The notes under the pieces were generated by a model. It was given only the letters and a program-made list of their open reading frames with translations, was not told the origin of the DNA and made no database searches. Both the position numbers and the translations under genes were made by a program. A DNA stretch of 64,000 nt from positions 51,533,996 to 51,597,995 of the forward strand of contig OU015493.1 of assembly GCA_907164885.2 (NCBI GenBank). The letters run 5' to 3'. The DNA comes from Dolomedes plantarius. Taxonomy: Eukaryota > Arthropoda > Arachnida > Araneae > Dolomedidae. Below, in pieces: positions 36,771 to 48,376 of this stretch. Each line of letters opens with the position of its first letter. Positions within the stretch are counted from its first letter, which is position 1.

Positions 36771-38600
36771 AGACCTCCGCATTGGAAAAGAATAAATAAT
36801 AAAAAAATATAAAATATTCTTCCGTGTACTGCAAGCTCATGAAAATAAAGGTAATCATCTTTTATAAGTGCGTTAATATCAATGTTATCTGCAGCAATTA
36901 CAAACGATTTCCAATGCGGACAAATCCTGTAAAAGCATTTCTCCCTTCACAATATTGTGATCGCCAAAAAGCAAACATTACAGACAAATCCAAAGTCTCC
37001 CTCAAGCACGTAACAACAGAAAAAGAAAACAGAATTTGAAATCTAGAAGTTATGTAAATATTCGCATCTTGAAATAGATATATTCTAGAATACCTAGCAT
37101 TTTAACACTGTTTACCGTGTCATGTATAACGAATTATCAAATAACTGTCTTGCCAGCTGTTCGCTGGAAGGCGCTCAAACTAGTATTTTCTTATTAATGC
37201 GTATTGTCGGTAAACAAGCCTTATTTCAAGAAAATGTATGCATTATATGTTAAAGATAATAACAGTGAACCTTCGTTCATATTCTCTGGCTTGCATTCTT
37301 TCCTCCATCTTAAAGTTAGTTTAGCCAACTCGGGAATCGAACAACAGGCCTATGGCTTTCAGAACAGGTTTGTTGTGCCATTACAACCTCAGGATACGAT
37401 TAATCTATTGATCAATCAACTTAACAATGCTTAAAATAATTTTTTTATTTAAAGATCTTACTTCTCATTGGTCCTCGTAACTACGCCATAATCTGTCATT
37501 TTTTAGAATCTGAAATTTTCTGTAGAAAAATACAAAACTTTCAATTTTATTGCGTAAATCTGTCCCCCGGGAGGAAATTTATATCAATCCATGAAAACCC
37601 TCAATTAATCAATAGAGTCTCTATTTTTCACCACAATCTATGATTTATTTTGTCTGCATTAAAGTCTCATAGAAAAATTTTACAAAAGTTGAAAATCTCT
37701 TGTCATCATATGTATAGATAGATATCATTCCGTTTAAAATTCTAAATATTTATCAGATTAACAGAATCGAAACCTCCTAAATTTATTCTAAAAACATGTC
37801 ATAGTGACAGTTTAAAAAGTTAAGCAAAACTCTGTAAAAGGCAGTTGAACAGTTTAGGTCTGTTAGTTTACGAACTAAGATCAATCAATATCAGTTAATT
37901 TGAAGTCAAATCTTTTCAGTGTAACAACTGAACTGTAAAAGATAAATTGGAAATGAACAGTTCAAATCTCTTAATCAAACTGTCAAGGTAAGTCAGCTGT
38001 TTTTATCTGTCAACTTAACAGTTGGAGTTTCATTCAACAGTTTAAATATGCTAATTTTCGAGTTCAGATATACTAATTTAACACAGAAAATTGTTAAAAG
38101 GTGAGATTTGTCAAGGTAATTTTCTTGATCTGTCAATTTAAATGTTCAAATTTGAGAACTGAAATCGTAGAAAAAAACTAAACAAGAACATCGAAGAAAA
38201 TTAAATAGCCGAAATCTGTCATCTGGACAGTCAAATATTGCCAGTGTCAAAATCTATTTAATGCTAAAAAAAAGGGTCACTTAACTAGACGAAACTATAA
38301 AGTATACATGTATAAAACTATAGATTTATACTAAGCTTATTAGTTTGATAATCAAAAATTATATACACCTAAAAGGACGAGGGCCTAGTATAAAATTTTA
38401 CGCCATAAACGTTCGAATTTAAACAGCCAGGAGCTGGCCATTAAAAATTTCAAACCTAACAACACAGTCCCACCGTTGCATTATTTTCAGAAGTTCCCAA
38501 AGATAACTTTAAAAAAAGACTCTACAAAATAGAAAAACAGAAAGACACCTGGCAGAAAAAAATTTCAAAACTTTTTCCAGACCAGGTGACAGTAAGTATA
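36771..38600. other. Unassigned; includes degenerate repeat region at 37.8-38.25 kb
   Basis: No gene recognised. At 37982 and 38107 related blocks occur (GTCAAGGTAA..., ATCTGTCAA.TTAA), suggesting a degenerate tandem repeat of about 125 bp, with many AACAGTT/AACTG words around it. Confidence 0.4.
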
Positions 38601-38602
38601 TA

Positions 38603-38612
38603 TATATATGAA

Positions 38613-38664
<52 letters not shown>
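38603..38664. repeat. (TA)n microsatellite
   Basis: TA tract with one ATGAAATATG interruption, ending just before the CpG-rich block. Confidence 0.9.
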
Positions 38665-38666
<2 letters not shown>

Positions 38667-38689
38667 CAAATTCGACGGCTGACCAAAAA

Positions 38690-39080
38690 GAGTGGTGCTC
38701 GAGTCAGAAAGTGTGCAAAAACGAGAAATCGTCAGCGCTTACTTTGGACGTTGGATCTATCAGCAGTGTCTACCTTTCGCCACTTGTCGTTCCATACCAC
38801 TGAAAAAAACTCGCGCTGTGGCAGCCCGAACCCGGAGCGTTGTCCCCGCGAGCGTTGTCTCCATGACGACCGATCGAAAGTGGGGGGGGGGGGGGGAAGC
38901 ACGTCGTCAACAGTTTGTTGGCGGAAGCGCGCGTTGCGTCACGCTCGGACGGTCCACTCGTTCCTGTCCAGTTAGTTCTGGACGCTGGGCTATACGCGGA
39001 AATCCCGAAATTTCGCGGGTCCGGTGATGTTGCATAGTTCGGGAAAATTGCGCAAGGTCGGACTTGGGCGAATTGGAACA
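38690..39080. promoter_or_regulatory. CpG-rich block, candidate promoter or first exon
   Basis: About 390 bp dense in CpG (CCCGCGAGCGTTG, GAAGCGCGCGTTGCGTCACG, AATTTCGCGGGTCCGG) with a G15 run at 38882-38896. The minus strand offers a donor-like AAA|GTAAGC near 38744. Since the stathmin-like start exon (20150) opens with an acceptor, this block about 18.5 kb upstream could hold its first, non-coding exon. It could equally serve the plus-strand GGT gene or both. No initiation or expression evidence exists in the sequence. Confidence 0.4.
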
Positions 39081-40061
39081 ATAGTTTCGCTCCTGTTTAT
39101 TGGTGATACGGCTCGGGTAGAAAGGCAATTTCTTGACAGTTTTGGGAATTAAAGTTGCCCCATATTCATTCATTTTCTTATTTCTTTTGAGGAGAGGGGA
39201 ATTTTTTCATTTCTGATGGCAGGCTTTGGCTCGAAGCCATGAGATCAGAGGATCCTTTTGCTTTCCAAAGACTGTTCGCTATCAGGAATAGGGAGAAGCG
39301 AAATTAGTGGAATTAATTTCTCTAAGACAGACACACACACACATAAACATTGTCCGCATTCCATGAAAATGACACCGAGGAGAAAAATTAATTCCACTAA
39401 TCAAGAGAAGCGCAACAAAGGGAATTTATTATCGTATCGGGTATGTAAATACACATAATCTAATACGAGGGTCAAACTGAAATTCTTTAGATACGGCTAA
39501 ATGGTCAAACTTACCAACTGTTAAGAGTGTTCAAAGCAGTTCCCTCCAAGATCAATGTACTTTTGTAGGCAAATTTTCCAAAGATTAAATGCCTCGAGCC
39601 ATCCATGTTTTGGAGTAGATGAAAAATATGCTATTTATAGCCTCATCAATCTCATCTTCAAAATTGATACGACGGCCACGTATTTTTTTTAGATTAAAAA
39701 ATAGCCAAGTCACGCATAGTAAGATCAGGAGAAAAGGGCGGATGTTCCATCACTTTTAATTTTGTTTTGTTCAAGAAATTAGACTGTAATTCTTGCTGTA
39801 TGAGAAGATGCATTGTCATGGTGAAGCATGAGTCCTCTAACATTCACCTCTTGAAAAATTTCTAGAAGACACTTAGTGGTGTACCAGTTAGCTACACCAC
39901 TAAACTCTGTCCCTCTAGCTTTATGGCATCGAACAGACCTGTACTTCTGAAGAACACGGCATACATTACTTTTTTCATTGATCTTTATCTTTTCACCATT
40001 GCCGGTTTGGGGTCATCTTCGAAGACCCATACTTTCTCGACGTGTTGGAACATCAAAAAGA

Positions 40062-41293
40062 TATATCGTTCACTCCTTTCAACAATGTTATAACTCAAAA
40101 AACAAGATTTTCCAGGAGAGTGATCTGAAAGTTTAAAAGTACATTGAAATGTATTGAAAATTGTTACATGGAACTCGACTTTTGTAATTATTTTGATTAT
40201 TATACTGTTCTAACTCTAAAAAAAAATAATAAATAAATAAATACTATTTTCTTATTTCACAATTTCGAAACAACATTAATTCGGTTCCATGCACATTTAT
40301 AAGTGTATTTAATATATTTTGTAAATCTTAAGTTGTCTATGTGCTGAAAATCATTCCTGTGGTTTTTCGTACCGGTTTTCCTGGAAGAAGGGAATGTGCC
40401 TCCCGTATGCAATTAAGTGTGACCTGTTACAATACGGATAGACAGTACGGATAGTACACAAGGCCATTTGCACGAGAAGGGAGAATTACTTGCCACCCTC
40501 TTGATCATTAAGGGGACATAGTTCCTCCATAGCAACAACCCAGCAACCATCTTTTAACCAATCATATATCTGAAAGGTGTTAACTGTTCTAGAACATTTT
40601 CTGACCTCTGCGTTTTCGGTGCTGGGAAGTTTTAACGGGTTTTTTGAGGCAGTTGAAAAAAAAGCTGCGACTGTGAGATTGCTCGAGGTTGTCCGCTCTT
40701 CAGCCCAATTCGCCATTTTTGTATGCTGAGATTTCTGGTCTGCTTTTGGACCAAGTTTAGTACAACAATGAGTAATAATCATCAGTTTATAATAAGGGTG
40801 GTGATAAGTAATAATAATTTGTAATATATTTTATCGGGCGAGAGCACAGAATAATTAATATATGTAGCTAGTTTTTATTATTTGTTCAAATACTTTCTTA
40901 ATGTCTGTAGATAATTATTATGTTGTTTCTATGCAAACTGTAACTAACGATAAAATTAATTTTTAAAAAGAAGAAGAGATATTAAATGCTAATATTATTT
41001 ATTTAAATTGAGTTTGTTTTTTAATTATCTCAGACATGTGTAAGAATGTGTTTTCTCCAATTAACAATTTTAAAAAGTTCCACTATACGATCATCTATTT
41101 TATTACATGTCTAATTCCACATAATAAAAAGGAAGTTTGATTCTGCTCTCTAGCGGCTAAATATCGACCCTGCATATCGTGAGATACGACGATCTTGCAG
41201 GGATATACTACTCTTTCAGGGCATTCTGAAAACAAGGACAACTAAAAATCACCGATTTTTTAGACATGACGTTGTTGAAAGGAGTGAGCGATA
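40062..41293. mobile_element. TCACTCC-family element, long copy, nested in mariner
   Basis: Ends ATCG[T/C]TCACTCCTTTCAACA, inverted. Compared with 12833-13088 it has about 0.97 kb extra between the two shared flanks. The extra part holds a 98-codon minus-strand frame (40782-40486) reading KMANWAEERTTSSNLTVAAF and later VNTFQIYDWLKDGCWVVAME, which I do not recognise. This may be a longer non-autonomous form or carry a captured fragment. Confidence 0.7.
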
Positions 41294-41309
41294 TGTACGT
41301 CCCATCCCG

Positions 41310-42061
41310 AGTTACGATTTTAGAAATAATGCGGTGCCCACCCTCATAAAGTAATTTTAGGGTTTCTTTACTGATTCTGACACTCCCCTTTTTTGTGTTC
41401 TGTTAAATTATGACGACAAACGACAAACTAATATTTTCATATGCAGTTCTTCATGAATAATTTTATGTATAGCTGCGGATCCAATGTTAAGTTTGTTTTT
41501 GGGGTTTTTTGTATCATTTGGTAGGTACAACGATTATCATCGATTAAGATTTTTCGTACGACCGACACCTTTTCTTGGACACCTTGTCCGTCTGCACACG
41601 GAGCAACTCAAAAGAAACTGATAACTGACTCAAATCACAAACCAGTCCGTGATGAGTCGCAACCTATGTAAATGAATGGAGCCACGCACACGGCGCAACT
41701 GGTTACAAACCCGTCCGACGGGTTTGTAACCAGTTGCGCCGTGTGCGTGGCTCCATTCATTTACATAGGTTGCGACTCATCACGGACTGGTTTGTGATTT
41801 GAGTCAGTTATCAGTTTCTTTTGAGTTGCTTCGTGTGCAGACGGCCTTAAGGTCTTTTGAGTGTTCTTCATCCAAGAGAGAATTTCGACCTCTTCTAAAT
41901 TCCTTAAACCATCTGAATACAGTGGTACAAGATGGAGCTTCATTTCCATATGCTAACTGTAGACGTTGAAGGCATTCTTCTTGATTTAGCCCCACTTTAA
42001 AATCGTAGAAATTCATAGCTCGATAATGCCCTCGCGTCAACTCCATTTTATCTTCTTTCAA
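41310..42061 (-). pseudogene. Mariner transposase, N-terminal pieces
   Basis: From the ATG at 42061 the frame reads MELTRGHYRAMNFYDFKVGL, then NQEECLQRLQLAYGNEAPSC and TTVFRWFKEFRRGRNSLLDE. This is the mariner paired HTH with its FYDFK..L and VFRWF.EF.RGR.SL.DE signatures. The palindrome interrupts it after ..SKDLKAV. Beyond the palindrome the remains become shifted, with recognisable fragments such as LDPQLYIKLFMKNC (intact: A.HKI.HE.L.M) and GSVRISKETLKLLYEGGHRI at about 41345. The middle and C-terminal half is degraded with stops, so the protein is dead. Confidence 0.8.
41588..41844. mobile_element. Foldback MITE, near-perfect 257-bp palindrome
   Basis: Symmetric about 41716: CCGTCTGCACAC... 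on the left and its complement ...GTGTGCAGACGG on the right. The arms are 128 bp with apparently a single mismatch (GGAGC versus GAAGC) and a one-base centre (CCCGTC-C-GACGGG). There is no loop of unique sequence. It sits within the mariner transposase frame. Target duplication is unclear (possibly a CCTT-like word). Confidence 0.85.
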
Positions 42062-42067
42062 AATTTA

Positions 42068-42247
42068 GGGCCTGTTCACAAAGGAGTCCGGCAGCGGAAT
42101 CGTACAAGGAAAGATGGCGCTGAGACGGAAACAAACCAATCGTAGGCGTTAAAAATTTCGTTGTTAATCGTTTGAAGGTTTGTCATTGGTTAAATATATT
42201 TCAATACTTTAATGCTTCCGCTACCGGACTCCTATGTGAACAGGCCC
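42068..42247. mobile_element. Tourist-like MITE (PIF/Harbinger type)
   Basis: 180 bp with 3-bp target duplication TTA at both sides (42065-42067, 42248-42250). Ends GGGCCTGTTCACAAAGGAGT and inverted GGGCCTGTTCACATAGGAGT extend over about 32 bp with two mismatches. GGG/CCTGTT ends with a TWA target are the PIF/Harbinger signature. It lies upstream of the mariner start codon. Confidence 0.88.
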
Positions 42248-42549
42248 TTACTCTACTTATTCTACGACAGCTAAATTGCAATTGTTGCCACAAATTATCG
42301 CCTGTGGACATAAAAACGTTCAAATTTAAATATCTGACTTTTTTTGGGGGGGGGAGCGCATATCGTCTGCCCCTGTGTCAAAAATTTCAGTGTTACCCTC
42401 GTATTTATTTCACCTGTTAAAAGCGGAGAACTGTATAGCTGAACAAGGAAGATAAATTAAAACTAAAGTCTTGCATGATATAAAACAATTCATTTAATAT
42501 AATTTAGAAATACACCATATATTATGCATAGCAAAATATCACTGAAAAA

Positions 42550-42940
42550 CAACAATTACAAGATAAAAAGAACTTTTATAAACCACGTTTTTAAATTTTT
42601 TGTTGAATCATATAAACTTGACAATTCTATGTATTAATAAATACTTTTAAAAAAAATTTTGATGAATTATCCCATCAACTTGAAACAAAATGATCAAATG
42701 CGTAATAAAGAGAGCAATTATAAGAAATTTTCAAACAACAAAATTAACTGAAAATGAATTCAATTCTGCTTAAAGATGGCTAAAAGTATTAAAAGAATGC
42801 ATTGTCATCGTGTTCTGAGCTATTCTAAAAGTTTCAAATGTCTAGCTAGTCGGGAAGTTAGTTAAAAATCGATTGCAAGATTTGTACTGGACAAACACAC
42901 AAACAAACAAGAAAGCGACTTAATAAAAACATGGTAAAAA
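42550..42940 (-). repeat. Dispersed repeat family, copy B
   Basis: Inverted relative of 1209-1665. The centre, where copies A and C have a segment with CTTTTCGTTC.CG, is here replaced by other sequence around ATGATCAAATGCGTAATAAA, so internal modules differ between copies. Confidence 0.7.
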
Positions 42941-42954
42941 CATCTAATATAACA

Positions 42955-43106
42955 CCTAGTCTTGTAGTACCGCAACGTACAGATGAAGGCTCCTTCGCTT
43001 CAGGGAGAGCGCTTACCCCAATATTACACCCACGCCTTATGCAGGATTAAAACGCATGTAGTTGGCCGATATCTTAATCACTTTGCCACTGAGCGCCAGA
43101 ACACAT
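42955..43106 (-). repeat. tRNA-derived SINE head
   Basis: The minus strand has an A-box-like TCAGTGGCAAAGTGATTAAG and, after about 30 nt, a weak B box GCGTTTTAATCCTG, followed by about 70 nt of body. It directly abuts dispersed repeat copy B. Confidence 0.45.
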
Positions 43107-43669
43107 AAGTAAATATTAACCCATTTTCCAACATTTATTCATTTATTTTGCTACTCAGAGTAATTAATATACGTCGAACATTAACTTACCTACCGCCAAT
43201 GGTTATGTGCTCGCGCGTGTATGTCTGAGGGAGAGAAAGGGGAGGGGGGGGCTGCTACACATCCGCAGGAACTCAGTCGAAGCAAAAGCCAATCCGCGAG
43301 TGACATTAACATTAATTTCCCATTCACTAAGGAGGAAATTTCGGAAGAGGGGAAATTTGAAGAAGTAGAAAATACGCCACGAAATAGGCCATTCAGCGCC
43401 TTTCTAACTAACCTCTATACTAACCTCAAGGAATGTTCCAGCATGTGATTATGCAAGGGCATCCCGCCAAGAGTTGGCCAAGTGATTATCCAAAGAGTAA
43501 TGTACCTAAAAGGAATATACAGTAACTTCGCGGACATCCAGAGACTATACTCTCAGATGTAAATTAATAGGAGCAGTAATGTTAATTGCGCCGTTACGTT
43601 TTAGATATTATGGTTATGCTTTTAAGTAGAATGAGGACATTTAAATAGAGTAAAGGATGTCTAAAATTT

Positions 43670-43671
<2 letters not shown>

Positions 43672-43710
<39 letters not shown>

Positions 43711-43766
43711 AAAAAAATTTTATATATATATATATGCCCTTTTTTTATTTATGAACTTTTTGTCAG

Positions 43767-43861
<95 letters not shown>
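43672..43861. repeat. Cluster of (TA)n and (CA)n microsatellites
   Basis: Three TA tracts and one CA tract within 190 bp, separated by short A- and T-runs. Confidence 0.95.
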
Positions 43862-43862
<1 letters not shown>

Positions 43863-43899
43863 CATGCATAAATAAATCAATTGATAGGTGTACATTTTG

Positions 43900-44270
43900 C
43901 GGGGGAACCTATTTAATGGCGGCACGTGGCAAAAGGCTCCTGTTCAGATTAAAAAGCGATATCTCACCTCTCCCCTTTTCTTCAAGGATTCCGAAAGGGT
44001 GGATTGGGCTAGAGACCCACATTCTTACTCGGAGGCCTCACATATTTATTGTATAACACGCGAGCCATTCATTGAGGGCGCACCTAGAAACTGGGTCGCT
44101 TTTAACCACCATTTTCGCTCCTTTTCGAGGCCTTTGGTCAGATTTTTTTTTCCTTTTAATCCTTGGATCGCTTCTTGGCTTTGTCGTGAGAGGAAAGGGT
44201 GATAGATATACCGTCACGCGAGGCACGCCTCGAAGAAAACAGAACGCTCCAAGATATTCTGTTTCTTGAG
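43900..44270. other. Unassigned GC-richer block
   Basis: Higher GC than its surroundings (for example AGGCCTCACATATT, CACGCGAGGCACGCCTCG). Overlapping small frames on both strands show no motif. Possibly conserved non-coding DNA. Confidence 0.25.
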
Positions 44271-44510
44271 CTCTGTAATAAATTCTTAGTCTTTTTTATT
44301 ATTTCTTAGAACAAATTGATTCCGGTTGTCTCTTTTTTTCCATGTGGAATGCAAACAACATTTCTGTAGATCGATTTCATTTTACTTTCATACTTTCGCT
44401 GAGAGGAAGCTATAATGCGAGGTATATATCATATGATGGAAGTATGTTTGAATCTAATTTTGTCGCTTGTAACGGGCGAATCCTTTGACAGCGGTACACT
44501 TTATTCTATA

Positions 44511-45932
44511 TACACTGCTGGCCATTAAAATTGCAACACCTGAAAGGAGAGCAAATAACAAAACTTTATTTATTGTACATATACAGCATATTAGGAAGAA
44601 AACGTGATTAAATTTGTAGGGAATTCGGGGATATACAGGGTCCGAAATTAGTACACACAGCTGCCACCTCTGGCAGCTAAAACGGCTCTAATCCGATTAG
44701 GCATCGAGTTGAACTGGTCTTAGATCGAACAGATACGGACAAGTCATTCCGTGCTGCTTCAAGTCTGGATGCCACAATTCATGAATCGTAGTGGCTGGAG
44801 AGCGGGGGCGACCCAGTCCCTCAGCATGACCAGATGTTTTCAGTGGGTGATAGATCTGGAGAACGTGGTGGCCAGGGCAACAGTCAAGCACCCTGACCTA
44901 CCTCTGTGTCGAAGTAGGTCAGGACATGACGGGGAAACATGCGGTCTTGCGTAATCTTGTTGAAAGATGACGTTTCCGAGGCCTCGAAGATAAAGCACAG
45001 CCACTGGCCTTAAGATCTGAGAAATGTAACTCTGGCTGTTCAGATTACCGATGACACGGACGAGAGGTGTTCGTGTAATGTACCGAATGGCTGCCCATAC
45101 CATCACACCAAGTGCAGGGCCCGTATGACGATATCGAATGCTAGCAGGTCACATACGTTCCCCTCGATGCCTCCAGACACGGATATGTCCCTCATGATGC
45201 TGCACACAGAACCTGGACTCTTCTGAAAAGACGACGTGGTGCCACTCCTGTATCCAGTTTTGTCGATGGCTGCACCACTGTCGCCGCGCGTCTCCATGCT
45301 GCAGTGTCAAGGGAAGCCGAAATAATGGTCGCCGTGCAGACAGTCCGTGCTGCTACAGACGTCGTCGCACTGTCCGTGGGGATACTTGTCGTGCTGCAAA
45401 CCAGCCCATTTCCTGACTCAAGGTTCATGATGTGGCTGTACGATCTTGCAAGGCCGACCTGACAACATGTCTGTCCTCTCGGGCGTTAGTGGCGGAAGGC
45501 CGTTGAGATCACACGTGGCGTTCAGTATGACCTTTCTGAACCCATCGATTCTATATTCCCATGACAGTCGTCGGATTCCTACCAATGCGAGTAACAATAT
45601 CGCGGAACGATAAACCGCACTCTCGATAGGCTACGATCCTGCCACTATCGAATTCCGACACGTGCTGGTAGCCGTTTCTCCTTCTTATACGAGACATAAC
45701 ACGATCTTCTCACAAACAACCAACATTCAATTGCGATTTCCGAATGAGAAACCCTCTGCGTAACTTTCCTTTTATACAGAGTTTGAGCGGCCGTTTCTCC
45801 CTCCTACATCGTTCAATTGCTCTTAAATGCTAATAATTTGCATATCCCAGCATCTTCTTCGTTTCATACGACTTTGACGTTTGTATCATCCCTCCTTCGT
45901 GGTGTTGCTATTTTAATGGCCAGCAAGGTGTG
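44511..45932 (-). mobile_element. Decayed Tc1-like element
   Basis: Ends TACACTGCTGGCCATTAAAA and the inverted GGTGTTGCTATTTTAATGGC-CAGCAA at the right. The minus strand keeps transposase fragments in several frames (45428-44697): FFRRVQVL near SDESRF-like remains, GHTGPALGVMVWAAIRY (VMVWGAI-type), then VIFQQDYARPHVS, which keeps the second catalytic Asp. Stops and shifts separate all of these. About 1.4 kb. Confidence 0.8.
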
Positions 45933-45934
45933 TG

Positions 45935-45937
<3 letters not shown>

Positions 45938-45982
<45 letters not shown>
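45938..45982. repeat. (TA)n microsatellite between two elements
   Basis: About 22 TA units joining the Tc1 end to the following MITE. Confidence 0.9.
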
Positions 45983-45985
<3 letters not shown>

Positions 45986-46152
45986 TGGAATCTCGATCGA
46001 TCGCTCTCCAAATCATCGTTTTCCTGTATGTGTCGTTTGTTTCACCCAGTCCCGACGATCATATTGCTTTGTTATGTTCCCGCATCTATTGTTCTCCCGC
46101 ATTTATCGTTCAGTTCAGCCGGCTCCTTGGTAAACGATAGATCGAGATTCCA

Positions 46153-46155
<3 letters not shown>
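45983..46155. mobile_element. Pogo/Tigger-like MITE (TCTCGAT family), copy 2
   Basis: 173 bp, ends CAGTGGAATCTCGATCGATC and its complement. Inverted relative of 35561-35732, equally set in TA tracts on both sides. Confidence 0.88.
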
Positions 46156-46186
<31 letters not shown>

Positions 46187-46192
<6 letters not shown>

Positions 46193-47401
46193 CTACCAAC
46201 AAGTATTTGGACACCCATGCAAATGGCGATATCTGCGGTCCTGATATACGTCACGCCCTCCACCGTTAAATATCGCGTAGGAAACAGCATTGGCATTAGT
46301 CACATGCAAGATGCCACGAAGTGCAGAGTTATTGGATTTCGAGAAAGATGTAATCGTCAAGTATCAAAGAAATGGCCGATCCTTTAGAAAGATATATGGA
46401 GAGCTAAATTACCCAAAATCGGCAGTGGCCTATGTGATTCAGAAGTGAAAGGTGAGCAGTGATTATCGATATGTGCCCCGAGTTGCCAGACCCACGAAAC
46501 TGGGAGATAGAGACTGACGGGTGCTGTCCAGAGAAATTCGGAAAAACAGCACCCAACTGATGGCCGGCATACTCCAGGAGTTTCAGCAGGCATCCGGGAA
46601 TGTTGTTTCGAGAAATACCATCCGTAAGGGGCACATCTTCTTGGCTTTCGTGATCATGCTCCCGCCCATAAGCCCTTGATCACAAAGTCCAACTGCACTT
46701 CTCGGTTAATGTGGGGCAAATCACGTCGAAAGTGGACCGTAGATCAGTGGAAACAGGTTCTCTGGAGCGACGAATCAAGGTTCACCCTCTACCGTTCGGA
46801 TGGCAGGGTCTGGGTCTCGCGTCTATCTGGAGAACGTCTCCTGCCATAATGCATTGTGCCCACAGTAAAATTCGCCTGGGGTAGAATTATGGTCTAAGGG
46901 TGTTTCTCCTGGTATAGACTGGGACCCTTGGACCCAATTCATGGTAGGCTCAACGCCGACGCCTACTGCACTATTTTGATGACAGTGTGCTTCCTACGTT
47001 GTGGCAGTTTTACGGGTTGCATCCGTGTTACTTCCAGGACGACAAGGCCAGCTGTCATGTTGCGAGGTCAAACATGGATTGGTATGGTGACAATGAGGTT
47101 AACCGAATGAACTGGCCTGCCCACAGCCCAGACCTGAATCTTATCGAGAAGCTCTGGGACGAGTTAGATCTCCGAATTAAGGGGTGCAACAACCGTCCAA
47201 AATCGGTAATGTAACTTGACTTCTCCAAGCCAAGTGGAAGAAAATACCACTAGCCGTCATACAAGGACTTGTGGAAAGCATGCCCCGGAGGGTTGAGGCT
47301 GTAATTGCCTCTCGTGGAGGCTCTACCAACTATTTAATATGGATGAATTTTGTTTTACTTTTCTATCACAGGTGCCCAAATACTTATTAGTAGATAGTGT
47401 A
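46187..47401 (+). mobile_element. Decayed Tc1-like element
   Basis: Ends ATCTACCAACAAGTATTTGG and, inverted, ATCTACTAATAAGTATTTGG. The plus strand encodes from about 46312 MPRSAELLDFEKDVIVKYQR, NGRSFRKIYGELNYPKSAVA and YVIQK, then a TGA. Later parts show WSDESRFTLYRSDGRVWV (first Asp), YFQDDKASCHVARS (second Asp) and AHSPDLNLIEKLWDELD (Glu). All three catalytic residues survive but in different frames with stops, so the gene is dead. The left edge merges into (TA)n. Confidence 0.82.
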
Positions 47402-48306
47402 CACAAACATACCTCTGTACCGTACGCACGAGGGGCGAAACAGAGGCTCACGAGTTGATCTCACACTTTTTTAATAACAGCATGGTCTATCTCCGATGGC
47501 TTTGGACAGTAGTGGAGGTCATCGTGCCTGGAAGTTCAGCTACAGATAGGGGCCGAGGAAGCCCCTACAAGAAATGTGTTCTGAAAGGGAGTGAATCACA
47601 CATTTCTGGTCAAAAGTATCGGGCCGAAATGGCGTTTTGGAAGGGGTGGAAGTCTCTCTCCATATGAGTGTTCAGAGACAGTTGTTGGGACTCCCATTAG
47701 GTCGTGAACGGTGAAGGTGAAGTGGTGTGTCTCTCGTTTTGCGATTTCGTATCTGGGGTTCGGTCACGGTTTGTTTCAGTTGCGACGAAGGACGCATTTT
47801 TCCACTAACGGCGTTTCTCCGCCGAAATCGGCCTTCATTTGCGCCGATCGAGCAGAACCGGAACGCGGTCATTTGTTCACTTTCTCGCAATCGACACTCC
47901 ATGATCGGCTTTGGCAGGTAGTACCTTTCAATCTTATCTCGAATTCAAATAATATCTATTTATTTATTCATGTGTGTGTGAAACTTACCTAGCATTTTTT
48001 TCGGAACTATGTATGGCCGCCCTAGCGAAGTTTCAGTGTTTGTACAATCTTCTGTTACGAGGTTTAATGACGGGCCAAACCCAACCTGCGAAAGTATTTA
48101 GGAATGGGACGTATATTTTTAGAGAAATGTTATATGTATAGAAACTATTTGTTTGCTGCCCCCTTGCGACCTGTATCAGGATATTTTCGCTGCCCTCCTT
48201 CTCAAAATTTTTTAAACGTCTCGCCTTTGGCAGTAAAACACATCAGAAAGGCTTAAAGATTCCTCACTTTCCATTGCCAAGAATGTGTATGTTTATACAT
48301 TTATTT

Positions 48307-48376
48307 ACTTACTTACACACACACACACATATATATATGTATATATATATACATATATATGTGTGTGTGTAAGTAA
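48307..48376. repeat. Palindromic compound microsatellite
   Basis: TTACTTACACACACACA..., TA units, then GTGTGTGTGTAAGTAA. The CA and GT runs mirror each other around a TA/TATG core, giving a near-palindrome with arms of about 33 bp. Confidence 0.9.

Larger units (their letters stand above)
39464..42403 (-). mobile_element. Mariner element broken by three nested insertions
   Basis: The outer ends match: TACGAGGGTCAAACTGAAAT on the left and, inverted, TACGAGGGTAACACTGAAAT at the right. The transposase reads on the minus strand: N-terminus 42061-41847, then about 41587-41310, then about 40060-39490. Three intruders separate or flank these pieces: a MITE at 40062-41293, a palindrome at 41588-41844 and a Tourist-like MITE at 42068-42247. 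Subtracting them from 2,940 bp leaves about 1.27 kb, the normal mariner length, which strongly supports the reconstruction. Confidence 0.85.
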
